Assembly: GCF_900187455.1 (NCBI RefSeq) | Contig: NZ_FYDX01000016.1 | Span: 62,001-126,000 of the forward strand | Length of the DNA stretch: 64,000 bases | Source of the DNA: Pseudomonas sp. Irchel 3E13 | GTDB taxonomy: Bacteria; Pseudomonadota; Gammaproteobacteria; Pseudomonadales; Pseudomonadaceae | Direction: 5' to 3' | Shown here: piece after piece, positions 9,106-17,275 of the stretch | Position numbering within the stretch: position 1 is the first letter of the stretch | How the letters are laid out: each line of letters starts with the position of its first letter | Position numbers and translations under genes: made by a program | Notes under the pieces: generated by a model | What the model saw: only the letters and a program-made list of their open reading frames with translations | What the model was told of the DNA's origin: nothing | Database searches by the model: none

Positions 9106-10098
9106 TCAGGTCTTGAAATGGCTCGGGGCCACGCCGCTCCAGCGCATGAACGCGTGGCGGAAGCTGGCGGTCTCGCTGAAGCCCAGTTCCTCGGCGATCC
9201 GGTAGATCGGTATGTTCCCCTCGCCGAGCAATTGCTTGGCCCGCTCGAAGCGTAGTTCGTCCAGCAATTGTTGATAGCTGCTGCCCATTTCACTCAAGTG
9301 CCGGCGCAAGGTTCGCGATGAGCAGTTCATCTGCCGCGCCAGTCCTTCCAGGCCGGGGGCGGCGTCCAGTTGCCGGGCCAGCAGTTCACGGATGCGCCCG
9401 AGCCAGGCTTGGCGACCGGTGAATTCCAGATTCAACTGGCGGCAACGTTCGCTCATGGCCCGGTGGGTCACCTGGTCGGCCAGCGGCAGGGGATGTTCCA
9501 GCCAACGGCGGTCGAAGGCGAACGCGTTGTCGTCGGCCTCGAAGCGTAGTGGGCAGGTGAAGGGGTTGCTGTAGAGCGGATGGTAATCGGGCGTCGGGTG
9601 GGCGAAGCGCGCACCGAGCAGAGGCAGCGGCTGGCCCAGCAGGTCATCGCAGATGATTTTCAGCGAGGTCAGGCAGAACTCGGCGTTGAAGGCGGCCAGT
9701 TGCGGTTCTTCGCGGTAGCCGCTGGCGCTGAACCAGATGCGCTCGCCGTCCTCGATCAGGCGCAACTGGAAAAGTGTTCCCAGAAGCGCGGGATAACGCA
9801 GCGCCAGACGTAACGCGTCACCTAAGGTGGCACTGGAGAGCAGGGCATAGCCGAGCATGCCGTAGGACGAAATGTGCATCCGTCGGCCCAGTTCCAGGCC
9901 GATTTCCCGGCGCCGGGCCACCGCGTTGGCGCACACCAGCATCTCCTGGCGGGTGGTGATGCGCGGGTCGGCGCGCCCCAGGTCCGCCGGGCTGATGCCG
10001 CTGCCCTTGAGCAACGAATCGTCGTCCAGGCCCTGGCTCTGGAAGGCCTGGAGCACCAGGGAAACCGCGTTCAGGGTGGTCAGGTGTGAGTGCAGCAT
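9106..10098 (-). CDS. AraC-family transcriptional regulator
   Basis: A 330-residue regulator. The N-terminal two thirds resemble the Arabinose_bd (OruR/ArgR-like) ligand domain, and the C-terminal AraC HTH pair is seen at about 235-330 (LEGLARQMNCSSRTLRRHL, then IPIYRIAEELGFSETASFRHAF followed by WSGVAPSHF). It lies about 150 bp upstream of the acetylpolyamine aminohydrolase gene on the same strand and may control that operon. Ligand unknown. Confidence 0.88.
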   Translation of the reverse strand: MLHSHLTTLNAVSLVLQAFQSQGLDDDSLLKGSGISPADLGRADPRITTRQEMLVCANAVARRREIGLELGRRMHISSYGMLGYALLSSATLGDALRLALRYPALLGTLFQLRLIEDGERIWFSASGYREEPQLAAFNAEFCLTSLKIICDDLLGQPLPLLGARFAHPTPDYHPLYSNPFTCPLRFEADDNAFAFDRRWLEHPLPLADQVTHRAMSERCRQLNLEFTGRQAWLGRIRELLARQLDAAPGLEGLARQMNCSSRTLRRHLSEMGSSYQQLLDELRFERAKQLLGEGNIPIYRIAEELGFSETASFRHAFMRWSGVAPSHFKT

Positions 10099-10149
10099 GC
10101 GGGGTGTCCGGCAATTGGGCTGATCGGTGAGCGAGCAAATTGTGTGCCT

Positions 10150-11145
10150 TTAGCGCAGCTCGCCGGCCAGATCCACTTCCACCAGACGGCGCACTTCGTC
10201 CACCGGCAGCCCGGCACCGAGCAGCAACTGCAACTTGCCGAACGCCGCTTCGCGGGTCATGCCGCCGCCCGACAACACGCCAGCCTGGCGCAATTTGCTG
10301 CCGGCCTCGTAGATATCCAGTTCGACGCCGCCTTCATGGCACTGGCTGACCGCAACCACCACCACGCCACTGGCGTGGGCCTCGCCGAGGGCGGCGAGAA
10401 AGTCCGGGTTGTCGCCCGGGCCAGTGCCGCTGCCGAAACATTCGAGGATCACGCCGCGGGCACCGGTGTTGATCACCGCCCTCAGCACGTGCGCGGAAAA
10501 GCCCGGCACCAGCGGCAGGACGGCAACATTCGCCACCTGTTTCGGCTGGCGGTAATCCAGGGCGGCGGGCACGGCGGGCGATGAGGTCGCGGTGCTGTTG
10601 CGTTTGAGGGTGACGAAGGGATGCCGGCCAAAACTGCGGACCTTGGCGGTACGGCTGGGCGCCAGCAGCTCGCCGTGAAAATAGAGCTGTACGCCGGGTG
10701 CCTGGCCGTCGGTCAGGGCTTGCAGTGCGCCGGTGAGGTTTTCCCAGGCATCGCTGTCGTCTACGCCCGCCGGCAGCATGGAGCCGGTGAACAGTACCGG
10801 TGCGTCCAGCCCGAGCAGTTGAAAGCTCATCGCCGCGGCGCTGTAGGCCAGGGTATCGGTGCCATGCAGGACCAGCACCGCATCGGAGCCAGAATCGATC
10901 GCTTCGATGATCGCCGTGCGCAGGCGCAGCCAGTACTGCGGGGTCATGTTGGCGCTGTCGATCAGCGGCGTCATTTCGCGGAAACGCCAGGGTGCGAGGC
11001 GACCCGATCCGCTCAGTTGCGCGCGCATGCGCTGCTCGAAGCCGGAGGCGGGGGTCAGGCCGTGGGCACCGGCCTGCATGCCGATGGTGCCACCGGTATA
11101 CAGCACCATGATGCTGCGGGCGGGTCGTGCGGACGCCGAAGTCAT
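10150..11145 (-). CDS. ansA: L-asparaginase, type I-like
   Basis: Hydrolyses asparagine to aspartate and ammonia; 331 aa. The first catalytic threonine motif is seen as VLYTGGTIGMQ (residues about 14-24) and the second as VLHGTDTLAYSAAAMSF. The absence of a signal peptide argues for a cytoplasmic type I enzyme. It lies directly downstream of aspA on the same strand but is separated by a strong terminator, so it is probably transcribed on its own; together the two genes convert asparagine to fumarate. Confidence 0.85.
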   Translation of the reverse strand: MTSASARPARSIMVLYTGGTIGMQAGAHGLTPASGFEQRMRAQLSGSGRLAPWRFREMTPLIDSANMTPQYWLRLRTAIIEAIDSGSDAVLVLHGTDTLAYSAAAMSFQLLGLDAPVLFTGSMLPAGVDDSDAWENLTGALQALTDGQAPGVQLYFHGELLAPSRTAKVRSFGRHPFVTLKRNSTATSSPAVPAALDYRQPKQVANVAVLPLVPGFSAHVLRAVINTGARGVILECFGSGTGPGDNPDFLAALGEAHASGVVVVAVSQCHEGGVELDIYEAGSKLRQAGVLSGGGMTREAAFGKLQLLLGAGLPVDEVRRLVEVDLAGELR

Positions 11146-11241
11146 GCGCCATTCTCCATGGTCGGTCTTGTTCGTGGCGGGGAACAGTACGACATCCGGT
11201 GGAGAGCTGTCAGGCGGATTGAAGGGAGGGGGCTTTCATCA

Positions 11242-11278
11242 GAAAAAAAAAAGGGCCCGGGGTTTAGCCCTGGGCCCT
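11242..11278 (-). terminator. intrinsic terminator of aspA
   Basis: On the minus strand a 10-bp stem (arms 11268-11277 and 11253-11262, one G-U pair, loop 11263-11267) is followed by a run of ten T (11243-11252 as A on the plus strand). It lies 56 bp after the aspA stop and before the asparaginase gene. Confidence 0.92.
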
Positions 11279-11333
11279 CAAAAGGTGAGAGGTGTCTAGT
11301 CCCTCGACCTGGTGAGACGGTTTGTTGCGCGGG

Positions 11334-12758
11334 TTACGCCTTCAGCGGAACCAGACGCGGAGCAATCATATTTTCCGGACGCAGGATGTCGTTGAGCATC
11401 GCTTCGTCCAGCAGGCCTTCTTCGCGCACCAGTTCCAGCACGCCACGGCCACTTTCCAGGGCGATGCGGGCGATACGGGTGGCGTTTTCGTAGCCGATGT
11501 AAGGGTTCAGGGCGGTGACCAGGCCGATCGAGTGTTCGACCAGTTCACGGCAGCGCTGTTCGTTGGCGGTGATGCCGACGATGCAGTGCTCACGCAGCAT
11601 GTCCATGGCGCGCTGCAGCAGGCGGATCGAGTCGAAGATCTTGTAGGCGATCAGCGGTTCCATCACGTTCAGTTGCAGTTGACCGCCTTCGGCAGCGATG
11701 GTCAGGGCCAGGTCGTTGCCCATGATGGCGAAGGCGACTTGGTTGACGGCTTCCGGGATAACCGGGTTGACCTTGCCTGGCATGATCGAGCTGCCTGGCT
11801 GGCGAGCCGGCAGGTTGATCTCGTTGATGCCGGTGCGTGGGCCGCTGGACAGCAGGCGCAGGTCGTTGCAGATCTTCGACAGCTTGACTGCGGTACGCTT
11901 GAGCATGCCGGAGAACAGGACGAAGGCGCCCATGTCCGAAGTGGCTTCGATCAGGTCGGCGGCCGGTACCAGCGGCTGGCCGCTGATGGTTGCCAGGCGC
12001 TGAACGGCCAGGGCCTGGTAGCCCGGGTCGGCGTTGATGCCGGTACCGATGGCGGTACCGCCCAGGTTCACTTCGGTCAGCACTTCTGGTGCCAGGGTGC
12101 GCAGGCGGTTCAGGTCTTCGGTCAGGGTGGTGGCGAAGGCACGGAATTCCTGACCCAGGGTCATCGGTACGGCGTCCTGCAGTTGGGTACGACCCATCTT
12201 CAGTACGTGGCTGAATTCTTGACCCTTGGCAGCGAACGCCTGGATCAGGCTGTCGAGGCTGGCCAGCAGCGCGTCGTGACCCAGCAGCAGACCCAGGCGG
12301 ATCGCGGTCGGGTAGGCGTCGTTGGTCGACTGCGCCATGTTCACGTCGTTGTTCGGGTGCAGGTATTTGTACTCGCCTTTCTGGTGGCCCATGGCCTCCA
12401 GCGCGATGTTGGCGATGACTTCGTTGGCGTTCATGTTGGTGGAAGTACCAGCACCGCCTTGAATCATGTCCACGATGAACTGCTCGTGGTAGTCGCCACG
12501 GATCAGGCGGGCGCAGGCCTCGCTGATGGCGGCATGTTTGGCATCGCTCAGATGACCCAGCTCACGGTTGGCGTCGGCTGCGGCTTGCTTGACCATGGCC
12601 AGGCCCACGACCAGCTTCGGATAGTGCGACAGCGGAACACCGGAGAGGTGGAAGTTGTTGGCAGCGCGCAGGGTCTGGATGCCGTAGTAGGCATCAGCAG
12701 GGACTTCCAGGGTACCAAGCAGGTCTTTCTCGACGCGGAACGATGCAGCAGCGGACAT
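11334..12758 (-). CDS. aspA: aspartate ammonia-lyase (aspartase)
   Basis: Deaminates L-aspartate to fumarate and ammonia; 474 aa from the ATG at 12758 (a 12-base longer start at 12770 exists, but 474 aa matches the Pseudomonas enzyme). The superfamily signature GSSIMPGKVNP is near residues 322-332, and GTSTNMNANEVIANIALE is the substrate-binding block. The gene is divergent from a HypT-like LysR regulator and is followed by a strong terminator, then asparaginase. Confidence 0.97.
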   Translation of the reverse strand: MSAAASFRVEKDLLGTLEVPADAYYGIQTLRAANNFHLSGVPLSHYPKLVVGLAMVKQAAADANRELGHLSDAKHAAISEACARLIRGDYHEQFIVDMIQGGAGTSTNMNANEVIANIALEAMGHQKGEYKYLHPNNDVNMAQSTNDAYPTAIRLGLLLGHDALLASLDSLIQAFAAKGQEFSHVLKMGRTQLQDAVPMTLGQEFRAFATTLTEDLNRLRTLAPEVLTEVNLGGTAIGTGINADPGYQALAVQRLATISGQPLVPAADLIEATSDMGAFVLFSGMLKRTAVKLSKICNDLRLLSSGPRTGINEINLPARQPGSSIMPGKVNPVIPEAVNQVAFAIMGNDLALTIAAEGGQLQLNVMEPLIAYKIFDSIRLLQRAMDMLREHCIVGITANEQRCRELVEHSIGLVTALNPYIGYENATRIARIALESGRGVLELVREEGLLDEAMLNDILRPENMIAPRLVPLKA

Positions 12759-12938
12759 GATGGATATCATCTCGAATTAACCCGGCACATGCCGGAATGG
12801 CGCTAATCGTAGGAGCGGAAGCTGTTTTGCGGCCAATGCTGTTGCACGCTAACCTATGCACAAACGGCATAACGTCTGATGTGACGTTCTTCCTGGTTCG
12901 AGCGTGTACCATTTTGGTGCGTGGTTTGGAGAGTTTTG

Positions 12939-13847
12939 ATGAACGTTGAAAGCAAGTGGCTGGAAGACTTCAGTGCCCTGGCCGCCACCCGCAGTTTTTC
13001 CCAGGCCGCCGAGCGCCGCTTCGTCACGCAGCCGGCCTTCAGCCGCCGTATCCGCAGCCTGGAGGCGGCGCTGGGCCTGACGTTGGTCAACCGCTCGCGC
13101 ACACCGATCGAGCTGACCGCCGCCGGGCAGTTGTTTCTCGTCACCGCCCGCACCGTTGTCGACCAGTTGAGCGAAGTTCTCCGCCATTTGCATCACCTTG
13201 AAGGCGGGCAGGGCGAGGTGATCCAGGTGTCCGCGGCGCACTCGCTGGCACTAGGATTCTTCCCGCGCTGGATCGCCCAGTTGCGCAACGACGGCCTGAA
13301 TATCGCTACCCGCCTGGTGGCCACCAACGTCGGCGATGCGGTGCACGCCCTGCGCGAGGGCGGTTGTGACCTGATGCTGGCGTTCTACGACCCGGACGCG
13401 GCCTTGCAGATGGATGCGGAAATTTTCCCGTCGCTGCACCTGGGCAACACCGAGATGCTTCCGGTGTGCGCGGCGGGGGCGGACGGCAAACCGCTGTTCG
13501 ACCTCGAAGGCGAGGCCAGTGTGCCGCTGCTGGCGTATAGCGCCGGGGCGTTTCTCGGCCGCTCGGTGAACCTGCTGTTGCGCCAGCGCAACCTGCGCTT
13601 TACCACCATCTATGAAACCGCGATGGCCGATAGCCTCAAGGGCATGGCGCTGGAAGGGCTGGGCATCGCCTGGGTGCCGAGCCTGTCGGCGCGGGCGGAG
13701 CTGGAGCGTGGCGAGTTGGTGATCTGCGGCGGGCCCCAGTGGCATGTGCCACTGGAGATACGTCTTTATCGCTGCGCGCTGGTGCGCAAGGCCAATGTGC
13801 GGCTGCTCTGGCGCAAGCTCGAGTCCGGGACGCAAGAACAGCCTTGA
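12939..13847 (+). CDS. LysR-family regulator, HypT/YjiE-like
   Basis: A 302-residue LysR regulator. The N-terminal HTH reads SFSQAAERRFVTQPAFSRRIRSLE, with WLEDFSALAATRSFSQAA matching E. coli HypT (hypochlorite-responsive regulator), and the effector domain shows AAHSLALGFFPRWI, also HypT-like. ATG at 12939 is preferred to 12921 because GGAGAG stands 6-8 bp before it. It is divergent from aspA across about 180 bp; control of aspA or an oxidant response are both possible and undecided. Confidence 0.88.
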   Translation: MNVESKWLEDFSALAATRSFSQAAERRFVTQPAFSRRIRSLEAALGLTLVNRSRTPIELTAAGQLFLVTARTVVDQLSEVLRHLHHLEGGQGEVIQVSAAHSLALGFFPRWIAQLRNDGLNIATRLVATNVGDAVHALREGGCDLMLAFYDPDAALQMDAEIFPSLHLGNTEMLPVCAAGADGKPLFDLEGEASVPLLAYSAGAFLGRSVNLLLRQRNLRFTTIYETAMADSLKGMALEGLGIAWVPSLSARAELERGELVICGGPQWHVPLEIRLYRCALVRKANVRLLWRKLESGTQEQP

Positions 13848-13854
13848 ACCGTCA

Positions 13855-14496
13855 TCAACGCAGCCGTTTCAGGTAATTGGCGATGTTCTCCCGGTTTTCA
13901 TCGGAGTAGCGATAACAGTTCGAGCGAAGGCCAAATCGGTTGGGGAACATATAGGTTTCGCAGAACCAGCCATTGAAGCTGATATAGGACTGCTCGTGGG
14001 TGGCGCTCAGCGTATGGCCCAGTTCATGCCCCACCGTGGCGTAGGTACCCAGCGAGGCAATCGCGGAATGGCCCGTCTGGTAGGCCATGCCAAAAATGCT
14101 GTCGTTGCCATGGCGTTCCAGTTCATTGCGGGTCAGCAGCAGGTACTTGTTGTCGGTGACGTCTTCTGGGCTGGGCTGTTGGCGCCGCCAGACCGAGGCA
14201 GCGTCGGCCCATTCCGACAGCGTGGCGGAGGCGTCCAGCCCTTGGTACGTGATGTCGGTCAGGCCGGGAATACGCCGCGTGAAGCGCAGGGCGACCGGGA
14301 GGCGAGCGATCAGGCGTATCTCGTCCATCCAGGCCTCGAAGTAGTCTTTTTGTAGCTGTTCGTCTGAAAGTTCAGACAGCTCATCGTGGGGAAAGACCCA
14401 GATCGTCAGCGTCGGGGTGGCTTCGGCACTGGCGAGCGGCGCGTTGAGGGTCAGGGTGATTGCCAGTGGCAGGGCGGGAAACAGCGAGTTGTGCAT
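13855..14496 (-). CDS. secreted zinc-metalloprotease-like protein of unknown family
   Basis: A 213-residue protein starting with a signal peptide (MHNSLFPALPLAITLTLNAP, cleavage near ASA|EA). It contains HELGHTLSATHE, a HExxHxxxxxH zinc site of the metzincin pattern but with Ser instead of the usual Gly at the turn. Two or three cysteines near the C-terminus (WFCETYMF, RSNCYRYSDENRENI) suggest a disulphide. The longer open frame from 14583 lacks a signal peptide at its start, so 14496 is preferred. It is convergent with the LysR gene, 7 bp apart. Substrate and family are not recognised. Confidence 0.65.
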   Translation of the reverse strand: MHNSLFPALPLAITLTLNAPLASAEATPTLTIWVFPHDELSELSDEQLQKDYFEAWMDEIRLIARLPVALRFTRRIPGLTDITYQGLDASATLSEWADAASVWRRQQPSPEDVTDNKYLLLTRNELERHGNDSIFGMAYQTGHSAIASLGTYATVGHELGHTLSATHEQSYISFNGWFCETYMFPNRFGLRSNCYRYSDENRENIANYLKRLR

Positions 14497-14629
14497 GGTG
14501 TCATCCTTGACGTTGATGTGCGGTGACCCACCGTACCGCCAGCCCTCGGGGCCAGAGCATCTGGAAGTCCAGCAGCGGGGCAATGGCCGGACATCGCGAC
14601 AGGGCTGGGCGCTTTGCTCCTCATTGCGC

Positions 14630-14635
14630 TATAAT
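14630..14635 (+). promoter_or_regulatory. sigma70 -10 element of purE
   Basis: A perfect TATAAT lies about 116 bp before the purE start, just upstream of the hairpin-rich leader. No good -35 hexamer is visible at the normal spacing. Confidence 0.5.
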
Positions 14636-14644
14636 CCCGCGCCT

Positions 14645-14731
14645 TCGACCAGTCGGTCGATTCAGAATCCGTATGACGAGCCACGCCGGTCTTCCCGCGT
14701 GGCTCGTTGCTTTTGGTGCGTCGGAAGACGC
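14645..14731 (+). promoter_or_regulatory. structured purE leader with three hairpins
   Basis: Three successive hairpins can form: CGACC/GGTCG (about 14646-14659); an 11-bp perfect stem ACGAGCCACGC (14676-14686) with GCGTGGCTCGT (14697-14707), followed by TGCTTTT; and GCGTC-GGAA-GACGC (14718-14731) with a GNRA tetraloop. The Shine-Dalgarno GGAGAGG (14737-14743) follows. The middle hairpin plus T-rich tail resembles an attenuator or an upstream terminator. Confidence 0.55.
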
Positions 14732-14750
14732 TTACAGGAGAGGCTCGACG

Positions 14751-15242
14751 ATGAGTGCACTGGTTGGCGTGATCATGGGCTCCAAGTCCGATTGGTCCAC
14801 CCTTAGCCACACCGCCGATATGCTGGAAAAACTCGGCATTCCCTACGAAGTGAAGGTGGTTTCCGCCCACCGCACTCCGGACCTGCTGTTCCAGTACGCT
14901 GAAGAGGCCGAAGGCCGTGGCATCGAGGTGATCATCGCCGGAGCGGGTGGCGCTGCCCACTTGCCAGGCATGTGCGCCGCCAAGACTCACCTGCCCGTGC
15001 TGGGCGTACCGGTGCAGTCGTCGATGCTGTCGGGTGTCGATTCGCTGCTGTCGATCGTTCAGATGCCCGCCGGCATTCCGGTGGCGACCCTGGCAATCGG
15101 CAAGGCTGGCGCGATCAACGCAGCACTGCTCTCGGCGAGCATTCTGGGGGCCAAGCACCCGCAGTTCCACGCCGTGCTCAAGCAGTTCCGCGCAGAACAG
15201 ACAGACAGCGTTCTGGACAACCCAGATCCACGCCAGGCCTGA
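14751..15242 (+). CDS. purE: N5-carboxyaminoimidazole ribonucleotide mutase
   Basis: Class I PurE, 163 aa, which converts N5-CAIR to CAIR in de novo purine synthesis. Motifs are GSKSDWST (residues about 11-18, phosphate and ribose site), SAHRTPD with the catalytic His, and AGAGGAAHLPGM. ATG at 14751 follows GGAGAGG. It is followed 10 bp later by purK, its partner enzyme, in one operon. It has a hairpin-rich leader. Confidence 0.97.
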   Translation: MSALVGVIMGSKSDWSTLSHTADMLEKLGIPYEVKVVSAHRTPDLLFQYAEEAEGRGIEVIIAGAGGAAHLPGMCAAKTHLPVLGVPVQSSMLSGVDSLLSIVQMPAGIPVATLAIGKAGAINAALLSASILGAKHPQFHAVLKQFRAEQTDSVLDNPDPRQA

Positions 15243-15252
15243 GGTCACACGC

Positions 15253-16335
15253 ATGAAAATCGGTGTAATCGGTGGCGGCCAGCTCGGCCGTATGCTGGCT
15301 CTGGCGGGCACCCCGCTGGGCATGAACTTCGCCTTCCTCGACCCGGCGCCAGACGCCTGCGCCGCGCCACTGGGCGAGCACCTGCGTGCCGACTACGGCG
15401 ACCAGGATCATCTGCGCCAACTGGCCGATGAAGTCGATCTGGTGACCTTCGAGTTCGAAAGCGTTCCGGCCGAGACCGTGGCGTTCCTGTCGCAATTCGT
15501 GCCGGTCTACCCGAGCGCCGAAGCCCTGCGCATCGCTCGCGACCGCTGGTTCGAGAAGAGCATGTTCAAGGACCTGGGCATCCCGACCCCGGCCTTCGCC
15601 GATATCCAGTCGCAAGCCGACCTGGAAAACGCCGTGGCCAGCATCGGTCTGCCAGCCGTATTGAAAACCCGCACCCTGGGTTACGACGGCAAGGGCCAGA
15701 AAGTGCTGCGCACGCCGGCCGACGTAATCGGCACCTTCGCCGAGCTGGGCAGCGTGCCGTGCCTGTTGGAAGGTTTCGTACCGTTCACCGGTGAAGTTTC
15801 GCTGGTCGCCGTGCGTGCACGGGATGGCGAAACCCGCTTCTACCCGCTGGTCCACAACACCCACGAGAGCGGCATCCTGCGCCTGTCGGTGGCCAGCAGC
15901 GATCACCCGCTGCAGTCCCTGGCCGAAGACTATGCGAGCCGCGTGCTTGAGCAGCTCGATTACGTCGGCGTTCTGGCCTTCGAATTCTTTGAAGTCGATG
16001 GCGGCCTGAAAGCCAACGAAATCGCGCCGCGGGTCCACAACTCCGGGCACTGGACCATCGAAGGCGCCGAGTGCAGCCAGTTCGAGAACCACCTGCGCGC
16101 CGTTGCCGGCCTGCCGCTGGGCCCGACCGGCAAGGTCGGCGAAAGCGCCATGCTCAACTTCATCGGCGAAGTGCCGTCTGTGGATAAAGTGGTTGCCATT
16201 GACGACTGCCACCTGCACCACTACGGCAAGGCGTTCAAGGTCGGACGCAAGGTCGGCCACGCCACCCTGCGCTGCGCCGACATGGCCACCCTGGAGCAGA
16301 AGATCCAGCAGGTCGAAGCGCTGATCGCGGGTTGA
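15253..16335 (+). CDS. purK: N5-carboxyaminoimidazole ribonucleotide synthase
   Basis: ATP-grasp enzyme, 360 aa, which makes N5-CAIR from AIR, bicarbonate and ATP. It begins MKIGVIGGGQLGRML (PurK signature) and contains LKTRTLGYDGKGQ (ATP-grasp glycine loop) and NEIAPRVHNSGHWTIEG (metal and active-site block). The open frame reaches further upstream into purE, but the ATG at 15253 follows a normal 10-bp gap. One isolated perfect DnaA-box sequence at 16179-16187 falls in this gene. Confidence 0.97.
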   Translation: MKIGVIGGGQLGRMLALAGTPLGMNFAFLDPAPDACAAPLGEHLRADYGDQDHLRQLADEVDLVTFEFESVPAETVAFLSQFVPVYPSAEALRIARDRWFEKSMFKDLGIPTPAFADIQSQADLENAVASIGLPAVLKTRTLGYDGKGQKVLRTPADVIGTFAELGSVPCLLEGFVPFTGEVSLVAVRARDGETRFYPLVHNTHESGILRLSVASSDHPLQSLAEDYASRVLEQLDYVGVLAFEFFEVDGGLKANEIAPRVHNSGHWTIEGAECSQFENHLRAVAGLPLGPTGKVGESAMLNFIGEVPSVDKVVAIDDCHLHHYGKAFKVGRKVGHATLRCADMATLEQKIQQVEALIAG

Positions 16336-16357
16336 ACTGAACCTCTCCGTTCGGCAC

Positions 16358-16420
16358 CCCTCTGATGGCAGGACGCCAAAGCGCTGACTAGGCTTTGGCA
16401 GTGCACTCACATCAGAGGGA
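16358..16420 (+). promoter_or_regulatory. nested leader hairpin hiding the ribosome binding site of the GlsB-like gene
   Basis: CCCTCTGATG (16358-16367) pairs perfectly with CATCAGAGGG (16410-16419); inside, GCCAAAG (16375-16381) pairs with CTTTGGC (16393-16399). The 3' arm of the outer stem includes the Shine-Dalgarno GAGG, which stands 7 nt before the ATG at 16426. The fold would therefore mask ribosome binding. There is no T run, so this is not an ordinary terminator. Confidence 0.6.
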
Positions 16421-16425
16421 ATGCC

Positions 16426-16671
16426 ATGGGAATCATCGGAACCATCTTCATCGGCCTCATCGTTGGCTTGCTGGCGCGCTTTCTAAAGCCCGGCGACGAC
16501 AGCATGGGCTGGATCATGACCATCCTCCTCGGTATCGCCGGCTCGTTGGCCGCGACCTACGGTGGCCAGGCGCTGGGGATTTACCAGGCAGGCCAGGCGG
16601 CCGGTTTCCTGGGGGCACTGGTGGGCGCGATCATTCTTCTGGTGATCTACGGATTCATCAAAAAAAGCTGA
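16426..16671 (+). CDS. GlsB/YeaQ/YmgE-family stress membrane protein
   Basis: Small inner-membrane protein of 81 aa with three hydrophobic segments (IIGTIFIGLIVGLLARFL, GWIMTILLGIAGSLAATYGG, AGFLGALVGAIILLVIYGF) and the family FLKPGDD motif. Members of this transglycosylase-associated group are induced by stress in enterobacteria, but the molecular role is unknown. Its Shine-Dalgarno is enclosed in a leader stem. It lies 90 bp after purK and is followed by an intrinsic terminator. Confidence 0.88.
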   Translation: MGIIGTIFIGLIVGLLARFLKPGDDSMGWIMTILLGIAGSLAATYGGQALGIYQAGQAAGFLGALVGAIILLVIYGFIKKS

Positions 16672-16682
16672 TGGCGGGATAG

Positions 16683-16721
16683 AATGCTCGGCAACTTCTC
16701 CGACGGTTGCCGAGCATTTTT
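16683..16721 (+). terminator. intrinsic terminator after the GlsB-like gene
   Basis: AATGCTCGGCAAC (16683-16695) pairs with GTTGCCGAGCATT (16706-16718), followed by TTT. Because the hairpin spans the first bases of the longer open frame that begins at 16684, it also shows that the next gene starts later, at 16723. Confidence 0.88.
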
Positions 16722-16722
16722 C

Positions 16723-17256
16723 ATGCGTGCGTTATTCCTCATTCCGCTGCTGCTGTGCAGCACTCTCGCCCGGGCCGAACTGCCTGAAACCGATTGGCTG
16801 GAACTGATGCCGAAGTCGGATCAGAAAGCGCTGGAAGAGATGCCAGAAATCGACCACGACTCACCTGAAGCTCAAGGCACCTTCACCGATAAAGGTGGCT
16901 TGAAGCAGAGCAAGGGCCTGCCCGCGGTGATGTACTCGACGAAGACCGTCGCGGCGATGAACGGCAAGTCGATCCGTATTGGCGGTTACCCGGTGCCGCT
17001 GGAGTCCGATGCCAAGGGCAACAGCACGCTGTTCTTCCTTGTCCCCTATCCGGGCGCCTGCATCCATGTCCCGCCGCCGCCGCCGAACCAATTGGTGCTG
17101 GTGCGCTATCCGAAGGGCGTGAAGCTGGACGACATCTACACCCCGCTATGGGTCAGCGGCACCTTGAAAGTCGAAAAGGTCAACAATGACCTGGCCGACG
17201 CCGCCTACGCCATGGACGCCGGAAAGGTACGCGTGGTGGAGGACGCGGACCTGTAA
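16723..17256 (+). CDS. DUF3299-family periplasmic protein
   Basis: A 177-residue secreted protein of the DUF3299 family, function unknown. The signal peptide is MRALFLIPLLLCSTLARA. The conserved block includes VRIGGYPVPLE-like IRIGGYPVPLESDAKG, FFLVPYPGACIHVPPPPPNQ and YTPLWVSGTLKVE, the last two being hallmarks of the family. The start at 16723 is chosen because a terminator hairpin occupies the upstream in-frame extension. Confidence 0.85.
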   Translation: MRALFLIPLLLCSTLARAELPETDWLELMPKSDQKALEEMPEIDHDSPEAQGTFTDKGGLKQSKGLPAVMYSTKTVAAMNGKSIRIGGYPVPLESDAKGNSTLFFLVPYPGACIHVPPPPPNQLVLVRYPKGVKLDDIYTPLWVSGTLKVEKVNNDLADAAYAMDAGKVRVVEDADL

Positions 17257-17270
17257 GACACAGGTCCGCG
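17244..17270. terminator. perfect hairpin at the convergent DUF3299 / mutarotase gene ends
   Basis: CGCGGACCTGT (17244-17254) pairs with ACAGGTCCGCG (17260-17270) around a 5-nt loop, spanning the stop codon of the DUF3299 gene. There is no T run on either strand, so it may only pause polymerase or protect mRNA ends. Confidence 0.4.
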
Positions 17271-17275
17271 GGTTG

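Noticed and set aside
16179..16187. Single perfect DnaA-box sequence in purK
   Set aside because: Isolated, no neighbours within hundreds of bases, so a chance match is likely.
16684..16722. Extended N-terminus of the DUF3299 protein
   Set aside because: The bases form a clear intrinsic terminator hairpin and the following ATG starts a proper signal peptide.
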